DNA of 54,795 bases from an uncultured Dysosmobacter sp. (GTDB lineage Bacteria; Bacillota; Clostridia; Oscillospirales; Oscillospiraceae). Location: NCBI GenBank assembly GCA_947625655.1, contig CANQPD010000021.1, positions 1 to 54,795 of the forward strand, in the 5' to 3' direction. The position numbers and the translations under genes are program-made. Of this stretch, positions 42,259 through 49,261 are shown piece after piece. The notes below the pieces were generated by a model, which was given only the letters and a program-made list of their open reading frames with translations, ran no database searches and had not been told where the DNA came from. Position 1 is the stretch's first letter. Every line of letters starts with the position of its first letter.

Positions 42259-42287
42259 ATTATATACGATTCTTCTGTAAAGTACAA
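42259..42287 (-). promoter_or_regulatory. Promoter of the asp23-fakA operon
   Basis: On the minus strand TTGTAC (complement of 42282-42287), 17 bases, TATAAT (complement of 42259-42264). Confidence 0.75.
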
Positions 42288-42358
42288 GTAGAAAAAAGAA
42301 AGCGTCCCGCCGTGTTTTTTTCAAACCGCGGATGCCCCGCTGGAAAAGCAGAGGCAAA

Positions 42359-42394
42359 AGGGCCGTATCCGGGAGACCTCCCGGATACGGCCCT
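42359..42394 (-). terminator. Terminator of the membrane protein operon
   Basis: AGGGCCGTATCCGGGAG and CTCCCGGATACGGCCCT form a 17-bp perfect stem; on the minus strand TTTT follows. Confidence 0.9.
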
Positions 42395-42409
42395 CAAAAC
42401 ATAGGCGCG

Positions 42410-43267
42410 TCAATTGCCGCGCACCTTTCGCCGGCCCCCTGCCAGCATGATGAGCGACATGGCGAGGATCACGCCCAGCACGGCGCAGCCGGTGCCGGCG
42501 CTCATGGGCAGCCGCCACCCGGCGTCGCCGCCGAAGGCCGCCAGCATGGCGGTCTGCAGCGAGAACAGCGCCGTCAGGGCGGCGGCCAGGGACACCGCCA
42601 TGGCCGCCGTGTGGACGGGGGAGCGCAGCCGCCGGCAGCGGATCAGGCTGGCAGCGGCCGCGTACAGCTTATAAAAGGTATAGGCCGCCGCGCCGTAGAT
42701 CATATGGCCGGGATACCGCGCCGCGTTTCCGCCGAAGACCGCCTGATACCCGACGGCGGCCACGGCGGCGGTGAGGACCAGCAGCAGCCCGCCGCAGAAG
42801 CGGTACTTCCGCAGGGATGCCGCCGGATCCTGCCGGGCCCGGGGGAGCGCGTGGAGCAGGTAGGCCCGCTCCGCGGCCAGCACGATGTAGTAAAAGGCCA
42901 GGGCGCCGAACCAGGGGGAGCGAAATCGGATGCCCGCCCAGGCCTTCCAGGCGCTGTAGAACAGGTCGATCAGCAGGGAGAGGCGGAGGGAGACCTCCGC
43001 CTTGAACGCCGCTTCCGTCAAATATTTGTGGGTCAGGGGAAAACGGTGCAGCGCCGCCCGCCCCCGGCGCAGAAGCCTGACGCCGCCCACCGCCGCCATG
43101 ACGGTGGTATAGGCCGACAGCGCGTAGATCCCATAGGCCGGCCAGGCATCGGAAAGGCCCCGGCAAAACACCCATGCCAGACCGCCGGCGGACAGCAGGA
43201 TCAGCAAAAGCAGGGCGGGCCATCGGGGCGGCCGGAGCAGGCGCGGCAGCCGCTTCGGGGCGGCCAT
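42410..43267 (-). CDS. Polytopic membrane protein of unknown function
   Basis: A 285-aa protein with about seven hydrophobic helices, beginning WPALLLLILLSAGGLAWVF and ending in VLGVILAMSLIMLAGG. A soluble loop (TEAAFKAEVSLRLSLLIDLFY) is amphipathic. Similar proteins are widespread in gut Clostridia; no function known to me. It starts one base after the stop of the preceding gene in the same operon. Confidence 0.8.
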   Translation of the reverse strand: MAAPKRLPRLLRPPRWPALLLLILLSAGGLAWVFCRGLSDAWPAYGIYALSAYTTVMAAVGGVRLLRRGRAALHRFPLTHKYLTEAAFKAEVSLRLSLLIDLFYSAWKAWAGIRFRSPWFGALAFYYIVLAAERAYLLHALPRARQDPAASLRKYRFCGGLLLVLTAAVAAVGYQAVFGGNAARYPGHMIYGAAAYTFYKLYAAAASLIRCRRLRSPVHTAAMAVSLAAALTALFSLQTAMLAAFGGDAGWRLPMSAGTGCAVLGVILAMSLIMLAGGRRKVRGN

Positions 43268-43268
43268 C

Positions 43269-43640
43269 TCACCGCAGGCCCCTGCACAGGGGGATCAGCC
43301 CCAGCAGCAGGAGGATGCCCACCAGGCCCACGGCCACGCCGGGGAGCAGCAGCCCCTCCCACACCATGGTCATGCACATCCCGATGCCCAGGGCCAAAGC
43401 CCCCAGGATGGCCAGCAGGACAGTCCCCACGGCCTTCAGGCTGAGGTGGACGGGGGGCTTGCCCTGCATTTTCCGGCGGGCCGCCAGCATCACCGCCAGC
43501 ACCACAAGCCCCGCCGCGCCCACGGCCTCGCCCTGCCGGAAGGCGTCCCACTCCGGCAGCAGGCACATGCACATGCCAAGGCCAAACAAAATAACGCCTA
43601 TGGCGCCCAGCACCAGGGAGATGAAGTTTTCTTTTTTCAT
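43269..43640 (-). CDS. Four-helix membrane protein of unknown function
   Basis: A 123-aa protein with two similar halves: NFISLVLGAIGVILFGLGMC and KAVGTVLLAILGALALGIGM both end in a G-x-C/M-M-C-x-x-x-W-E motif (MCMCLLPEWD, MCMTMVWEG). The internal duplication suggests a small symmetrical membrane protein. It is the middle gene of a three-gene operon divergent from a TetR regulator. Confidence 0.8.
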   Translation of the reverse strand: MKKENFISLVLGAIGVILFGLGMCMCLLPEWDAFRQGEAVGAAGLVVLAVMLAARRKMQGKPPVHLSLKAVGTVLLAILGALALGIGMCMTMVWEGLLLPGVAVGLVGILLLLGLIPLCRGLR

Positions 43641-43663
43641 GGTGATTTCCTCCAGATGTTTTG

Positions 43664-43903
43664 TCAGTGTTTTTCCTGCCGCGGGCGCTCCTGCTCCCGG
43701 GCCAGACGGGCCTTGGCCTCCGCCACGCTCTCGCCCTCCCTGGTCAGAAAGGCGCCCACAAAGCGGTCCTCCACCTTCCGGTAGCCGGAGACGGCGGCCT
43801 GCTCTACCTTCTGGTAGCCGTCCACCGCTGCGGTCTCGATCTTTTGGTAGCCGCCCACCACGGCGTCCTCAATGGTCTTGTTCAGTTTTTGAAAGTCGGA
43901 CAT
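43664..43903 (-). CDS. Small protein with repeated GYQK motif
   Basis: A 79-aa soluble protein (MSDFQKLNKTIEDAVVGGYQ...). Four near repeats of about 11 residues occur: VVGGYQKIETA, VDGYQKVEQA, VSGYRKVEDR, and a weaker start unit, giving an amphipathic helical rod. The start at 43903 has GGAGGT; the ATG further upstream (43945) is inside the operator region. First gene of the operon divergent from the TetR gene and thus its likely target. Confidence 0.8.
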   Translation of the reverse strand: MSDFQKLNKTIEDAVVGGYQKIETAAVDGYQKVEQAAVSGYRKVEDRFVGAFLTREGESVAEAKARLAREQERPRQEKH

Positions 43904-43916
43904 GTTTGTTACCTCC

Positions 43917-44010
43917 ATTATCTCAACACTTGTTTGTGCTTCCAAATGATAGTATAATGGGGCAGGAATAGAGATACAATCATCAATATGCCGACATTTG
44001 TTGAGATAAT
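43917..44010. promoter_or_regulatory. Divergent promoters with paired 12-bp operators
   Basis: ATTATCTCAACA at 43917-43928 and its exact complement TGTTGAGATAAT at 43999-44010 lie 70 bp apart, each just before the ribosome site of one divergent gene. Between them, AGTATAATGG (43951-43960) offers TATAAT for the plus strand (TTGTTT at 43930-43935, 17-bp spacer) and TATACT for the minus strand (TTGTAT, complement of 43974-43979, 17-bp spacer). Likely sites of the TetR protein. Confidence 0.75.
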
Positions 44011-44022
44011 AAGAAGGACGCC

Positions 44023-44589
44023 ATGAACACAGCCAATAACAGGCGCCGCCGGGAGTCCAGGGACCGGCTGGAGACCGCCTTCGTGCGCCTGCTGCAGGAG
44101 CGGGAGCTGCCCCAGCTGACGGTGACGGCCCTGTGCAAAGAGGCCGGGGTGAACCGCACCACCTTCTACGCCAACTATCTGGACATCCCGGATCTGGCGG
44201 ACGCAGTGCAGAAGCGGCTGGAGGACGAGGTCATGGAACTGTACCGGGAGGAGCGGGAGCAGGGCTGGAACAGCCACGACTATTTAAAGCTGTTCCGCCA
44301 CATCTATGAAAACCAGCTGTTTTACCGCACCTATTTCAAGCTGGGCCTGGACGGCAAGTTCCGGCTCACGGAATACGACGTCCAGCTGGCGGCGTCGTAC
44401 TATCCGGACAGGGATGTGGAGTACCATGTGGAATTTTTCCGGGCCGGACTGAACGCCGTGATCAAAAAATGGCTGCGGGAGGGCTGCCGGCAGACCCCGG
44501 AGGAGATCCGGGCCATCCTGATGGACGAATACCGGGGCAAGGCCGCCGCCGGTATGCTGCCGGCGGATAAAAAAGCGGGAAAAGCTTGA
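44023..44589 (+). CDS. TetR/AcrR family transcriptional regulator
   Basis: A 188-aa repressor. The HTH is LPQLTVTALCKEAGVNRTTFY followed by ANYLDIPDLAD. The C-terminal 130 residues, with YRTYFKLGLDGKFRL and a helical end, form the dimer and ligand domain. ATG 44023 follows AAGAAGG. It is divergent from a small-protein/membrane-protein operon and the shared region has paired operators, so autoregulation plus control of that operon is likely. Ligand unknown. Confidence 0.93.
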   Translation: MNTANNRRRRESRDRLETAFVRLLQERELPQLTVTALCKEAGVNRTTFYANYLDIPDLADAVQKRLEDEVMELYREEREQGWNSHDYLKLFRHIYENQLFYRTYFKLGLDGKFRLTEYDVQLAASYYPDRDVEYHVEFFRAGLNAVIKKWLREGCRQTPEEIRAILMDEYRGKAAAGMLPADKKAGKA

Positions 44590-44598
44590 CGCTGCCTA

Positions 44599-44627
44599 TT
44601 GAAATGCGGCGGAAATTGCCCTAAAAT
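44599..44627 (+). promoter_or_regulatory. Promoter of rsmD
   Basis: TTGAAA at 44599-44604, 17 bases, TAAAAT at 44622-44627. Confidence 0.6.
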
Positions 44628-44678
44628 AAAAGATCAGGAAGAGATGCCGCTCTATGGCGGCGCAAAGGAGGGGGAACC

Positions 44679-45251
44679 ATGCGCGTGATCACAGGCTCCG
44701 CCCGGGGCCGCCGGCTGGGGGAGCTGGAGGGGATGGAGACCCGCCCCACCACTGACCGGGTGAAGGAGGGCATGTTCAACATCCTCCAGTTCGACATCGA
44801 GGGCCGCAGGGTCCTGGACCTCTTCGCGGGCACGGGCCAGCTGGGCATCGAGTGCCTCAGCCGGGGCGCGGCCTCCGCCGTGTTTGTGGACCGGCGGGCC
44901 GACGCGGTGAAGCTCATCCGGGAAAACCTGAAGGTCACGGATCTCCAGGGCCGGGCCCGGGTGGTGGCCGGGGATTCCCTGGAATATCTGACGGCCCTGG
45001 GGGAGAGGTTCGATCTCATCCTCCTGGACCCGCCCTACGCCGCGGGGCTGCTGGAGCCGGCCATTGACCGCATTGTAAGATTTGACATTCTGGAACCTCA
45101 TGGTATAATTGTGGCGGAACACCCGGCGGGCCGGGCCCTTCCGGCGGCGCAGCCGCCTTACCGGCTCCACAGGACCTACCGCTACGGAAAGATCGGCCTG
45201 ACCGTTTACCGCCGGGGCGGAAATGAAGAGAACGAGGGATCGACCCCATGA
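44679..45251 (+). CDS. rsmD: 16S rRNA (guanine966-N2)-methyltransferase
   Basis: RsmD, 190 aa, methylates G966 of 16S rRNA with SAM. MRVITGSARGRRL at the start, RPTTDRVKEGMFNIL, DLFAGTGQLGIECLSRGA and LILLDPPYA are the family landmarks. ATG 44679 follows AAGGAGGG. The stop overlaps the coaD start (ATGA), the standard rsmD-coaD pair. The segment 45075-45110 uses unusually AT-rich codons because it contains a consensus promoter. Confidence 0.95.
   Translation: MRVITGSARGRRLGELEGMETRPTTDRVKEGMFNILQFDIEGRRVLDLFAGTGQLGIECLSRGAASAVFVDRRADAVKLIRENLKVTDLQGRARVVAGDSLEYLTALGERFDLILLDPPYAAGLLEPAIDRIVRFDILEPHGIIVAEHPAGRALPAAQPPYRLHRTYRYGKIGLTVYRRGGNEENEGSTP
45082..45109 (+). promoter_or_regulatory. Consensus promoter inside rsmD, upstream of coaD
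   Basis: TTGACA at 45082-45087, 16 bases, TATAAT at 45104-45109: both boxes perfect, within a gene of high GC, 138 bases before the coaD start. Confidence 0.7.
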
Positions 45252-45739
45252 AAACAGCTATCTGCTCCGGCAGCTTTGACCCCATCACCCTGGGCCATCT
45301 GGATATCATTCAGCGCGCCGCCGCCTGCTTTGACAAGGTCTGGGTGTGCGTCAGCCCCAACGCCGAGAAAAACCACCAGATGTTCATTCCGGAGCAAAAG
45401 CTCTGTCTGGTGCGCCGCGCCGTGGCGGACCTGCCCAATGTGGAGGCGGAGCTGTGGCCGGGCCTTCTGGCGGACTTCGCCGTGTCCCACGGGGCCGGCG
45501 TCATCGTCCGGGGCGTCCGCAACGTGACGGACTTTGACGCGGAATACCAAATGGCCCTGATCAACCGGGGATTGTACCCGGAGCTGGAGACATTGCTGCT
45601 GCCCGCCAGCGCGGACTATCAGTATTTCAGCTCCTCCATGGCCCGGGAGATGATCCGCTACCGCCAGCCGCTGGAGCGATACCTGCCGGCCTCCATCATC
45701 CCCTTGGTGCGGGACATGATCAAGAAGAAGGAAGGATAA
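45248..45739 (+). CDS. coaD: Phosphopantetheine adenylyltransferase
   Basis: CoaD, 163 aa, the penultimate enzyme of coenzyme A synthesis, which adenylates 4'-phosphopantetheine. The nucleotidyltransferase motif GSFDPITLGHLDI and the YQYFSSSMAREMIRY segment (the ISSTxxR-type motif) are present, with RGVRNVTDFDAEYQMALINR between. The start overlaps the rsmD stop; an internal promoter in rsmD may give it extra transcription. Confidence 0.96.
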   Translation: MKTAICSGSFDPITLGHLDIIQRAAACFDKVWVCVSPNAEKNHQMFIPEQKLCLVRRAVADLPNVEAELWPGLLADFAVSHGAGVIVRGVRNVTDFDAEYQMALINRGLYPELETLLLPASADYQYFSSSMAREMIRYRQPLERYLPASIIPLVRDMIKKKEG

Positions 45740-45743
45740 AGCA

Positions 45744-46271
45744 ATGGCAAATGATGTCAACCGCCTCATCGATATGCTGTATGAGAAGATCGAGGACGCC
45801 AAATCCCCCGCGCTGAAGCCCGCCATGAGCATGGTGGACCGGGATGAGCTGCTGGACCTGCTGGATGAGCTGCGGGCCCAGCTGCCTGTGGAGATCAAGC
45901 GGGCCCAGGAGCTGCTGGCCGCCCGGGAGAAGTTCGTGGACGAGGCCAAGCGGGACGTGGAGCGCATGATGCGCCAGGCGGAGCTGGAGGCCAAGACCAA
46001 GGTTTCCGACAGCGAGGTGCTGTACGCCGCCAAGGAGAAGGCCCGCCAGATCGTGGCCCAGGCGGAGGACCGCTCCCGGAAGCTCTACCAGGTGGCCAAC
46101 GAGTACGCCGAGGACGCCCTGGCCCGCACGGAGGAGGCCGTTCAGGCCGCCCTGGACGAGGTGAAGGAGTCCCGCGTCCGGTTCCGCACCGCCTCCGCCG
46201 CCAAGATCCAGGAGCAGCGGGACAAGCTGGACGGAAAAAACGACCCGGAGGAGCCCGCCGGAGGGAACTGA
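45744..46271 (+). CDS. Coiled-coil protein of unknown function
   Basis: A 175-aa protein, almost wholly charged helix (LLDELRAQLPVEIKRAQELLAAREKF and on), similar in character to the ATP synthase b-type or DivIVA-type rods found directly after coaD in Oscillospirales. N-terminus VNRLIDMLYEKIEDAKSPAL may be a short globular or tip segment. No membrane helix. ATG 45744 follows GAAGGATAAAGC. It ends the rsmD-coaD operon. Confidence 0.8.
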   Translation: MANDVNRLIDMLYEKIEDAKSPALKPAMSMVDRDELLDLLDELRAQLPVEIKRAQELLAAREKFVDEAKRDVERMMRQAELEAKTKVSDSEVLYAAKEKARQIVAQAEDRSRKLYQVANEYAEDALARTEEAVQAALDEVKESRVRFRTASAAKIQEQRDKLDGKNDPEEPAGGN

Positions 46272-46372
46272 ACCGCCCGGTAGACCATAATCCACAAAAT
46301 TTTGTAAAAAACGACGAAGAAACGGCTGAAACTTTTTTGCCGTTTTCCAGATTTAGCGTTTTAAAGAACCGT

Positions 46373-46414
46373 AAACCGCATTTGACACAAGATATTGTGC
46401 CAAATGCGGTTTTT
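46373..46414 (+). terminator. Terminator of the rsmD-coaD operon
   Basis: AAACCGCATTTG, ACACAA-GATAT-TGTG, CAAATGCGGTTTTT; long stem ending in T. The first part of the 380-base gap before it shows only a small hairpin (AACGGC...GCCGTT) of no clear role. Confidence 0.88.
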
Positions 46415-46528
46415 CATTTTACGTAAACCGGCCCCGGAAATGTCGAACACACGTTTCAATTTGCCCGTTTTTGACGAAAAATGTGGAAAAACAGCGGGTT
46501 TTACCTGTTTCTTGTCAGAAAAAAATCC

Positions 46529-46584
46529 TTGCATTTCCGGCCCGATTTGCTTATACTCAAAATTGACGGTGGGGAAAAGTGGGG
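46529..46584 (+). promoter_or_regulatory. mraZ promoter with MraZ-type TGGGG repeats
   Basis: TTGCAT at 46529-46534, 17 bases, TATACT at 46552-46557. Downstream, TGGGG recurs at 46570-46574 and 46580-46584, exactly 10 bp apart, the spacing of MraZ direct repeats at dcw promoters. The promoter would drive mraZ and the whole cell-division cluster. Confidence 0.65.
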
Positions 46585-46651
46585 GCATTGTGTAAACAAG
46601 TGCCAAACTTCCCCATCCCATCCCAAAAAGGGGGGAAAGGGGGCGGCGTCC

Positions 46652-47095
46652 ATGGCGCGTCTGATGGGAAAATCCAACAACAGCATCGACGCCAAGGGCC
46701 GCCTGGTCATTCCCTCCGCCATGCGCGAGGCGCTGGGGGATACCTTTTATATCACCATCGGCGCGGAACACTGCCTGACCATCTATCCCCAGGCCAAGTG
46801 GGAGCAGATGTCCGAGGAGATGGACGACCTGAGCTACACCGAAATGCGGGCGCTGACGCTGCTGTACGCCAACGCCGTCCAGTGCGAGCCGGACGGCCAG
46901 GGCCGGGTCCTGATCCCCGCGGGCCTTCGCAGGCACGCGGGGCTGAAGAAGACCGCCACCATCGTGGGCCTGAACTCCTTCGCGGAGATCTGGGATCAAA
47001 AGGCCTGGGAGGAGCGGGAACAGCGGATGCTGGCGGACGACGACATGGCTGCCGCCATGGACGCCCTGGCCCGCGCCCGCCGGAACCACGGGTAA
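46652..47095 (+). CDS. mraZ: Transcriptional regulator MraZ
   Basis: MraZ, 147 aa, the ring-forming regulator of the dcw cluster. Two SpoVT/AbrB-like halves are visible: [20 protein letters not shown] and [20 protein letters not shown], each with the D-x-x-G-R motif. Start ATG 46652 ([17 protein letters not shown]) has a run of G as ribosome site; ATG 46664 is a possible alternative. The next gene, rsmH, follows six bases after the stop, and TGGGG repeats in the leader suggest autoregulation. Confidence 0.95.
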   Translation: MARLMGKSNNSIDAKGRLVIPSAMREALGDTFYITIGAEHCLTIYPQAKWEQMSEEMDDLSYTEMRALTLLYANAVQCEPDGQGRVLIPAGLRRHAGLKKTATIVGLNSFAEIWDQKAWEEREQRMLADDDMAAAMDALARARRNHG

Positions 47096-47101
47096 GCGCC
47101 C

Positions 47102-48049
47102 ATGGAATACACCCACAAGCCCGTTCTGCTGAACGAGTGCATCGAAGCGCTGAACATCCGCCCCGACGGGGTGTATGTGGACGGTACGCTGGGCCGCGCA
47201 GGGCACTCCAGGGAGATCGCCCAAAGGCTGACCACCGGCCGGCTCATCTGTATCGACCGGGACATGGCGGCCATCGACGCGGCCAAAGAGCGTCTGGCCC
47301 CATGGATGGACCATGTGACGCTGGTCCATGGCAATTTCGCGGAGCTGGGGCAGGTCCTGCGGGACGCGGGCGTCTTGGCCGCGGACGGGATGCTCTTTGA
47401 CCTGGGCGTCTCGTCCCCCCAGCTGGATGACGCCTCCCGGGGCTTTTCCTACATGCAGGACGCGCCGCTGGACATGCGGATGGACACCTCCGCGCCCCTG
47501 ACGGCCTATGAGGTGGTCAACGAGTGGCCCTGTGAGGAGCTGCGGCGCATTCTGTTTGAATACGGCGAGGAGCGGTACGCCCCCGCCATCGCGAAGGCCA
47601 TCGTCCGGGCGCGGGAGGCCGCGCCTGTTCAGACCACCCTGGAATTGGTGGAGATCATCAAGGGGGCGATGCCCCCATCGGCCCTGCGGGAGAAGCAGCA
47701 CCCCGCCAAGCGGAGCTTTCAGGCCATCCGCATCGCCGTCAACGGCGAGCTGGACGCCCTGCCGCCCATGCTGAAGGCGGCGGCGGACAACCTGAGCCCC
47801 GGCGGCCGGCTGGCGGTCATCACCTTCCACTCGCTGGAGGACCGCATCGTCAAGCGGGCGATGCGGGAGGAGGCAAAGGGCTGCACCTGCCCGCCGGAAT
47901 TCCCGGTGTGCGTATGCGGCAAAAAGCCGAAGATCAAGATACTGACCCGCAGGCCCATCGTCTCCGGCGAGGCGGAGCTGGCGGACAATCCCAGGGCCCG
48001 CAGCGCGAAGCTCCGCGTTGCAGAGAAGTGCGATCCATTTGATTTGTAA
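47102..48049 (+). CDS. rsmH: 16S rRNA (cytosine1402-N4)-methyltransferase
   Basis: RsmH (MraW), 315 aa, methylates C1402 of 16S rRNA. TLGRAGHSREIAQRL (SAM site), LFDLGVSSPQLDDASRGFSY, LDMRMD and TFHSLEDRIVKRAM are the family motifs, and the CTCPPEFPVCVCGKKP cysteines and the RSAKLRVAE C-terminus are as expected. The last 65 bases are duplicated beyond a family A element at 48193-48257 with only synonymous changes in the last 20 codons. Confidence 0.97.
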   Translation: MEYTHKPVLLNECIEALNIRPDGVYVDGTLGRAGHSREIAQRLTTGRLICIDRDMAAIDAAKERLAPWMDHVTLVHGNFAELGQVLRDAGVLAADGMLFDLGVSSPQLDDASRGFSYMQDAPLDMRMDTSAPLTAYEVVNEWPCEELRRILFEYGEERYAPAIAKAIVRAREAAPVQTTLELVEIIKGAMPPSALREKQHPAKRSFQAIRIAVNGELDALPPMLKAAADNLSPGGRLAVITFHSLEDRIVKRAMREEAKGCTCPPEFPVCVCGKKPKIKILTRRPIVSGEAELADNPRARSAKLRVAEKCDPFDL

Positions 48050-48068
48050 ACACGCGGTGTCCGCCATC

Positions 48069-48190
48069 GCCGCGGGCGCGGCGTCCAAGTGTTTTGCCGC
48101 GGAGCGGCAAAACCTTGAAATTGGCCGGATTCACTCCGGACAATTTGAATTCAATGAAAAGGGCTCCCGCAAAAGCGAGGCTTTTGCGGG
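48069..48190 (+). repeat. Family A four-hairpin element, copy A2
   Basis: H0 GCCGC/GCGGC (48069-48082), H1 GTTTTGCCGC/GCGGCAAAAC with loop GGA (48091-48113), H2 AAATTG-CCGGA/TCCGG-CAATTT (48118-48146), H3 CCCGCAAAAG/CTTTTGCGGG (48166-48190). The element occupies nearly all of the 143 bases between the two rsmH tails. Confidence 0.8.
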
Positions 48191-48192
48191 AA

Positions 48193-48257
48193 ACAACCCG
48201 AGGGCCCGCAGCGCCAAGCTGCGGGTGGCGGAAAAATGCGATCCGTTTGATTTGTAA
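48193..48257 (+). pseudogene. Second copy of the rsmH 3' end (65 bp)
   Basis: Aligns base for base with 47985-48049. Ten of the 65 bases differ, all at third codon positions and all synonymous, in the last 20 sense codons (N-P-R-A-R-S-A-K... to the TAA); only the first partial codon changes sense (Asp to Asn). It has no start codon of its own and cannot be read as part of rsmH because the rsmH stop precedes it. Confidence 0.85.
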
Positions 48258-48325
48258 TTCGTTCTGTAAGAGGGGACAAGCTCCCCTCTGCTGTGTGAAA
48301 GTTTTCGGGAAAGGGGGGAGTCTCA

Positions 48326-48886
48326 GTGGCGTCTACGGCGCGGGAGCTGCGCTATCGCGGCGGACATGCCGTCAACGGCAGCCTTGCATATGACCTGGAC
48401 TACGCGGTCCGGGAACGGGAGCTGCGCCACGCCGGCGAGGCCCCCCGCCGCCAGGAGGCGGCCCGGGAAAAGCCGAAGGTCAAGAGCCTGGAGCACGTTC
48501 AGGTGCGGGAGCGGCAGCCGGTCCCCGTGTTGGCCGTCCTGGGCGCCGCCGCCGTCATCGCCATGGCGGTGCTGGTGCTGATGAGCTATATCCAGCTGAC
48601 GGTCCTTTCCGCCGACACCGTGGAGCTGAAAAGCCAGCTCAGCGTCCTGGAGACGGAAAACGTGACCCTGACCGCCGAATATGAGCGGATGTTTGACCTG
48701 GCCACCGTGAAGGAGGCCGCCGAGGCCGCCGGCATGTCCAAGCCCGGCAGCAGCCAGATCGGCTATATCGACCTGTCCGACGGCGACAGCGCCGTGGTCT
48801 ATCAGAAGGAGGACCCCAGCGTCCTCAGCCGCGTTCTGGCCTCGCTGAACCACGGCATTTACGCGGTGGTGGAATATTTTGACTGA
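48326..48886 (+). CDS. FtsL-like cell division protein
   Basis: A 186-aa bitopic membrane protein in the position of ftsL in the dcw cluster. Residues 1-67 are cytoplasmic and charged, one helix (VLAVLGAAAVIAMAVLVLM) follows at about 68-88, and a heptad-rich outside region (VELKSQLSVLETENVTLTAEY) forms the coiled coil of FtsL/DivIC-type proteins. Sequence identity to FtsL is low, as always in this family; context decides the call. GTG 48326 follows AAGGGGGGAG. Confidence 0.82.
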   Translation: MASTARELRYRGGHAVNGSLAYDLDYAVRERELRHAGEAPRRQEAAREKPKVKSLEHVQVRERQPVPVLAVLGAAAVIAMAVLVLMSYIQLTVLSADTVELKSQLSVLETENVTLTAEYERMFDLATVKEAAEAAGMSKPGSSQIGYIDLSDGDSAVVYQKEDPSVLSRVLASLNHGIYAVVEYFD

Positions 48887-48913
48887 CCGGCGCACTATAC
48901 TGAAACACAGCGG

Positions 48914-49194
48914 GGAGTGAGAAGCTAGCTTCTCGCTCCCCGCGGCCTGTCAGAAGCGATTGGCAGGATCTGCATGCTTCCGGCAGGGGGAGTACGAGGG
49001 GGAAACACCCTCGTGTTGGATCAAATGCCCGCAAAAAGCCTGCGGCAGCAGGCGTTTGCGCCGCGAAGCGGCAGCTTTTCGGCTTGCGGAGCAGGCAGAA
49101 AAGCGGGGCATGTTATATTGTTTGAAAAGTCATCTGACTTTTCAAACAATACATGGAGTGAGAAGCTAGCTTCTCGCTCCCCGCGGCCTGTCAG
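48914..49194. repeat. 40-bp exact direct repeats flanking family C copy C2
   Basis: Bases 48914-48953 and 49155-49194 are identical (GGAGTGAGAAGCTAGCTTCT... to GTCAG). The first belongs to a 17-bp hairpin at 48910-48943 with centre AGCT, apparently the 3' stem of the ftsL-like gene. The 201 bases between include the family C element. Exact identity suggests a recent insertion or duplication. Confidence 0.85.
48986..49150 (-). repeat. Family C structured repeat, copy C2
   Basis: Reverse-strand copy of 36973-37145. Shared blocks include AAGCTGCCGCTTCGCGGCG and CCTGCTGCCGCAGGCTTTTT on the minus strand. Its first hairpin (49117-49150, ATTGTTTGAAAAGTCA and exact complement) shares almost no bases with that of C1 outside GAAAAGTC but keeps a perfect stem. 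The last hairpin is ACGAGGG/CCCTCGT. Confidence 0.78.
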
Positions 49195-49261
49195 GGGCCT
49201 TTGCGGGCGCCTGATATACCGGAACCCATGACCGGGCCCTGTCCTGAGGAGGAGACAAACC

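Noticed and set aside
48018..48257. Separate 79-aa gene sharing the rsmH C-terminus
   Set aside because: The frame starts inside rsmH, crosses the hairpin element and has no ribosome site; it is explained by the duplicated rsmH tail.
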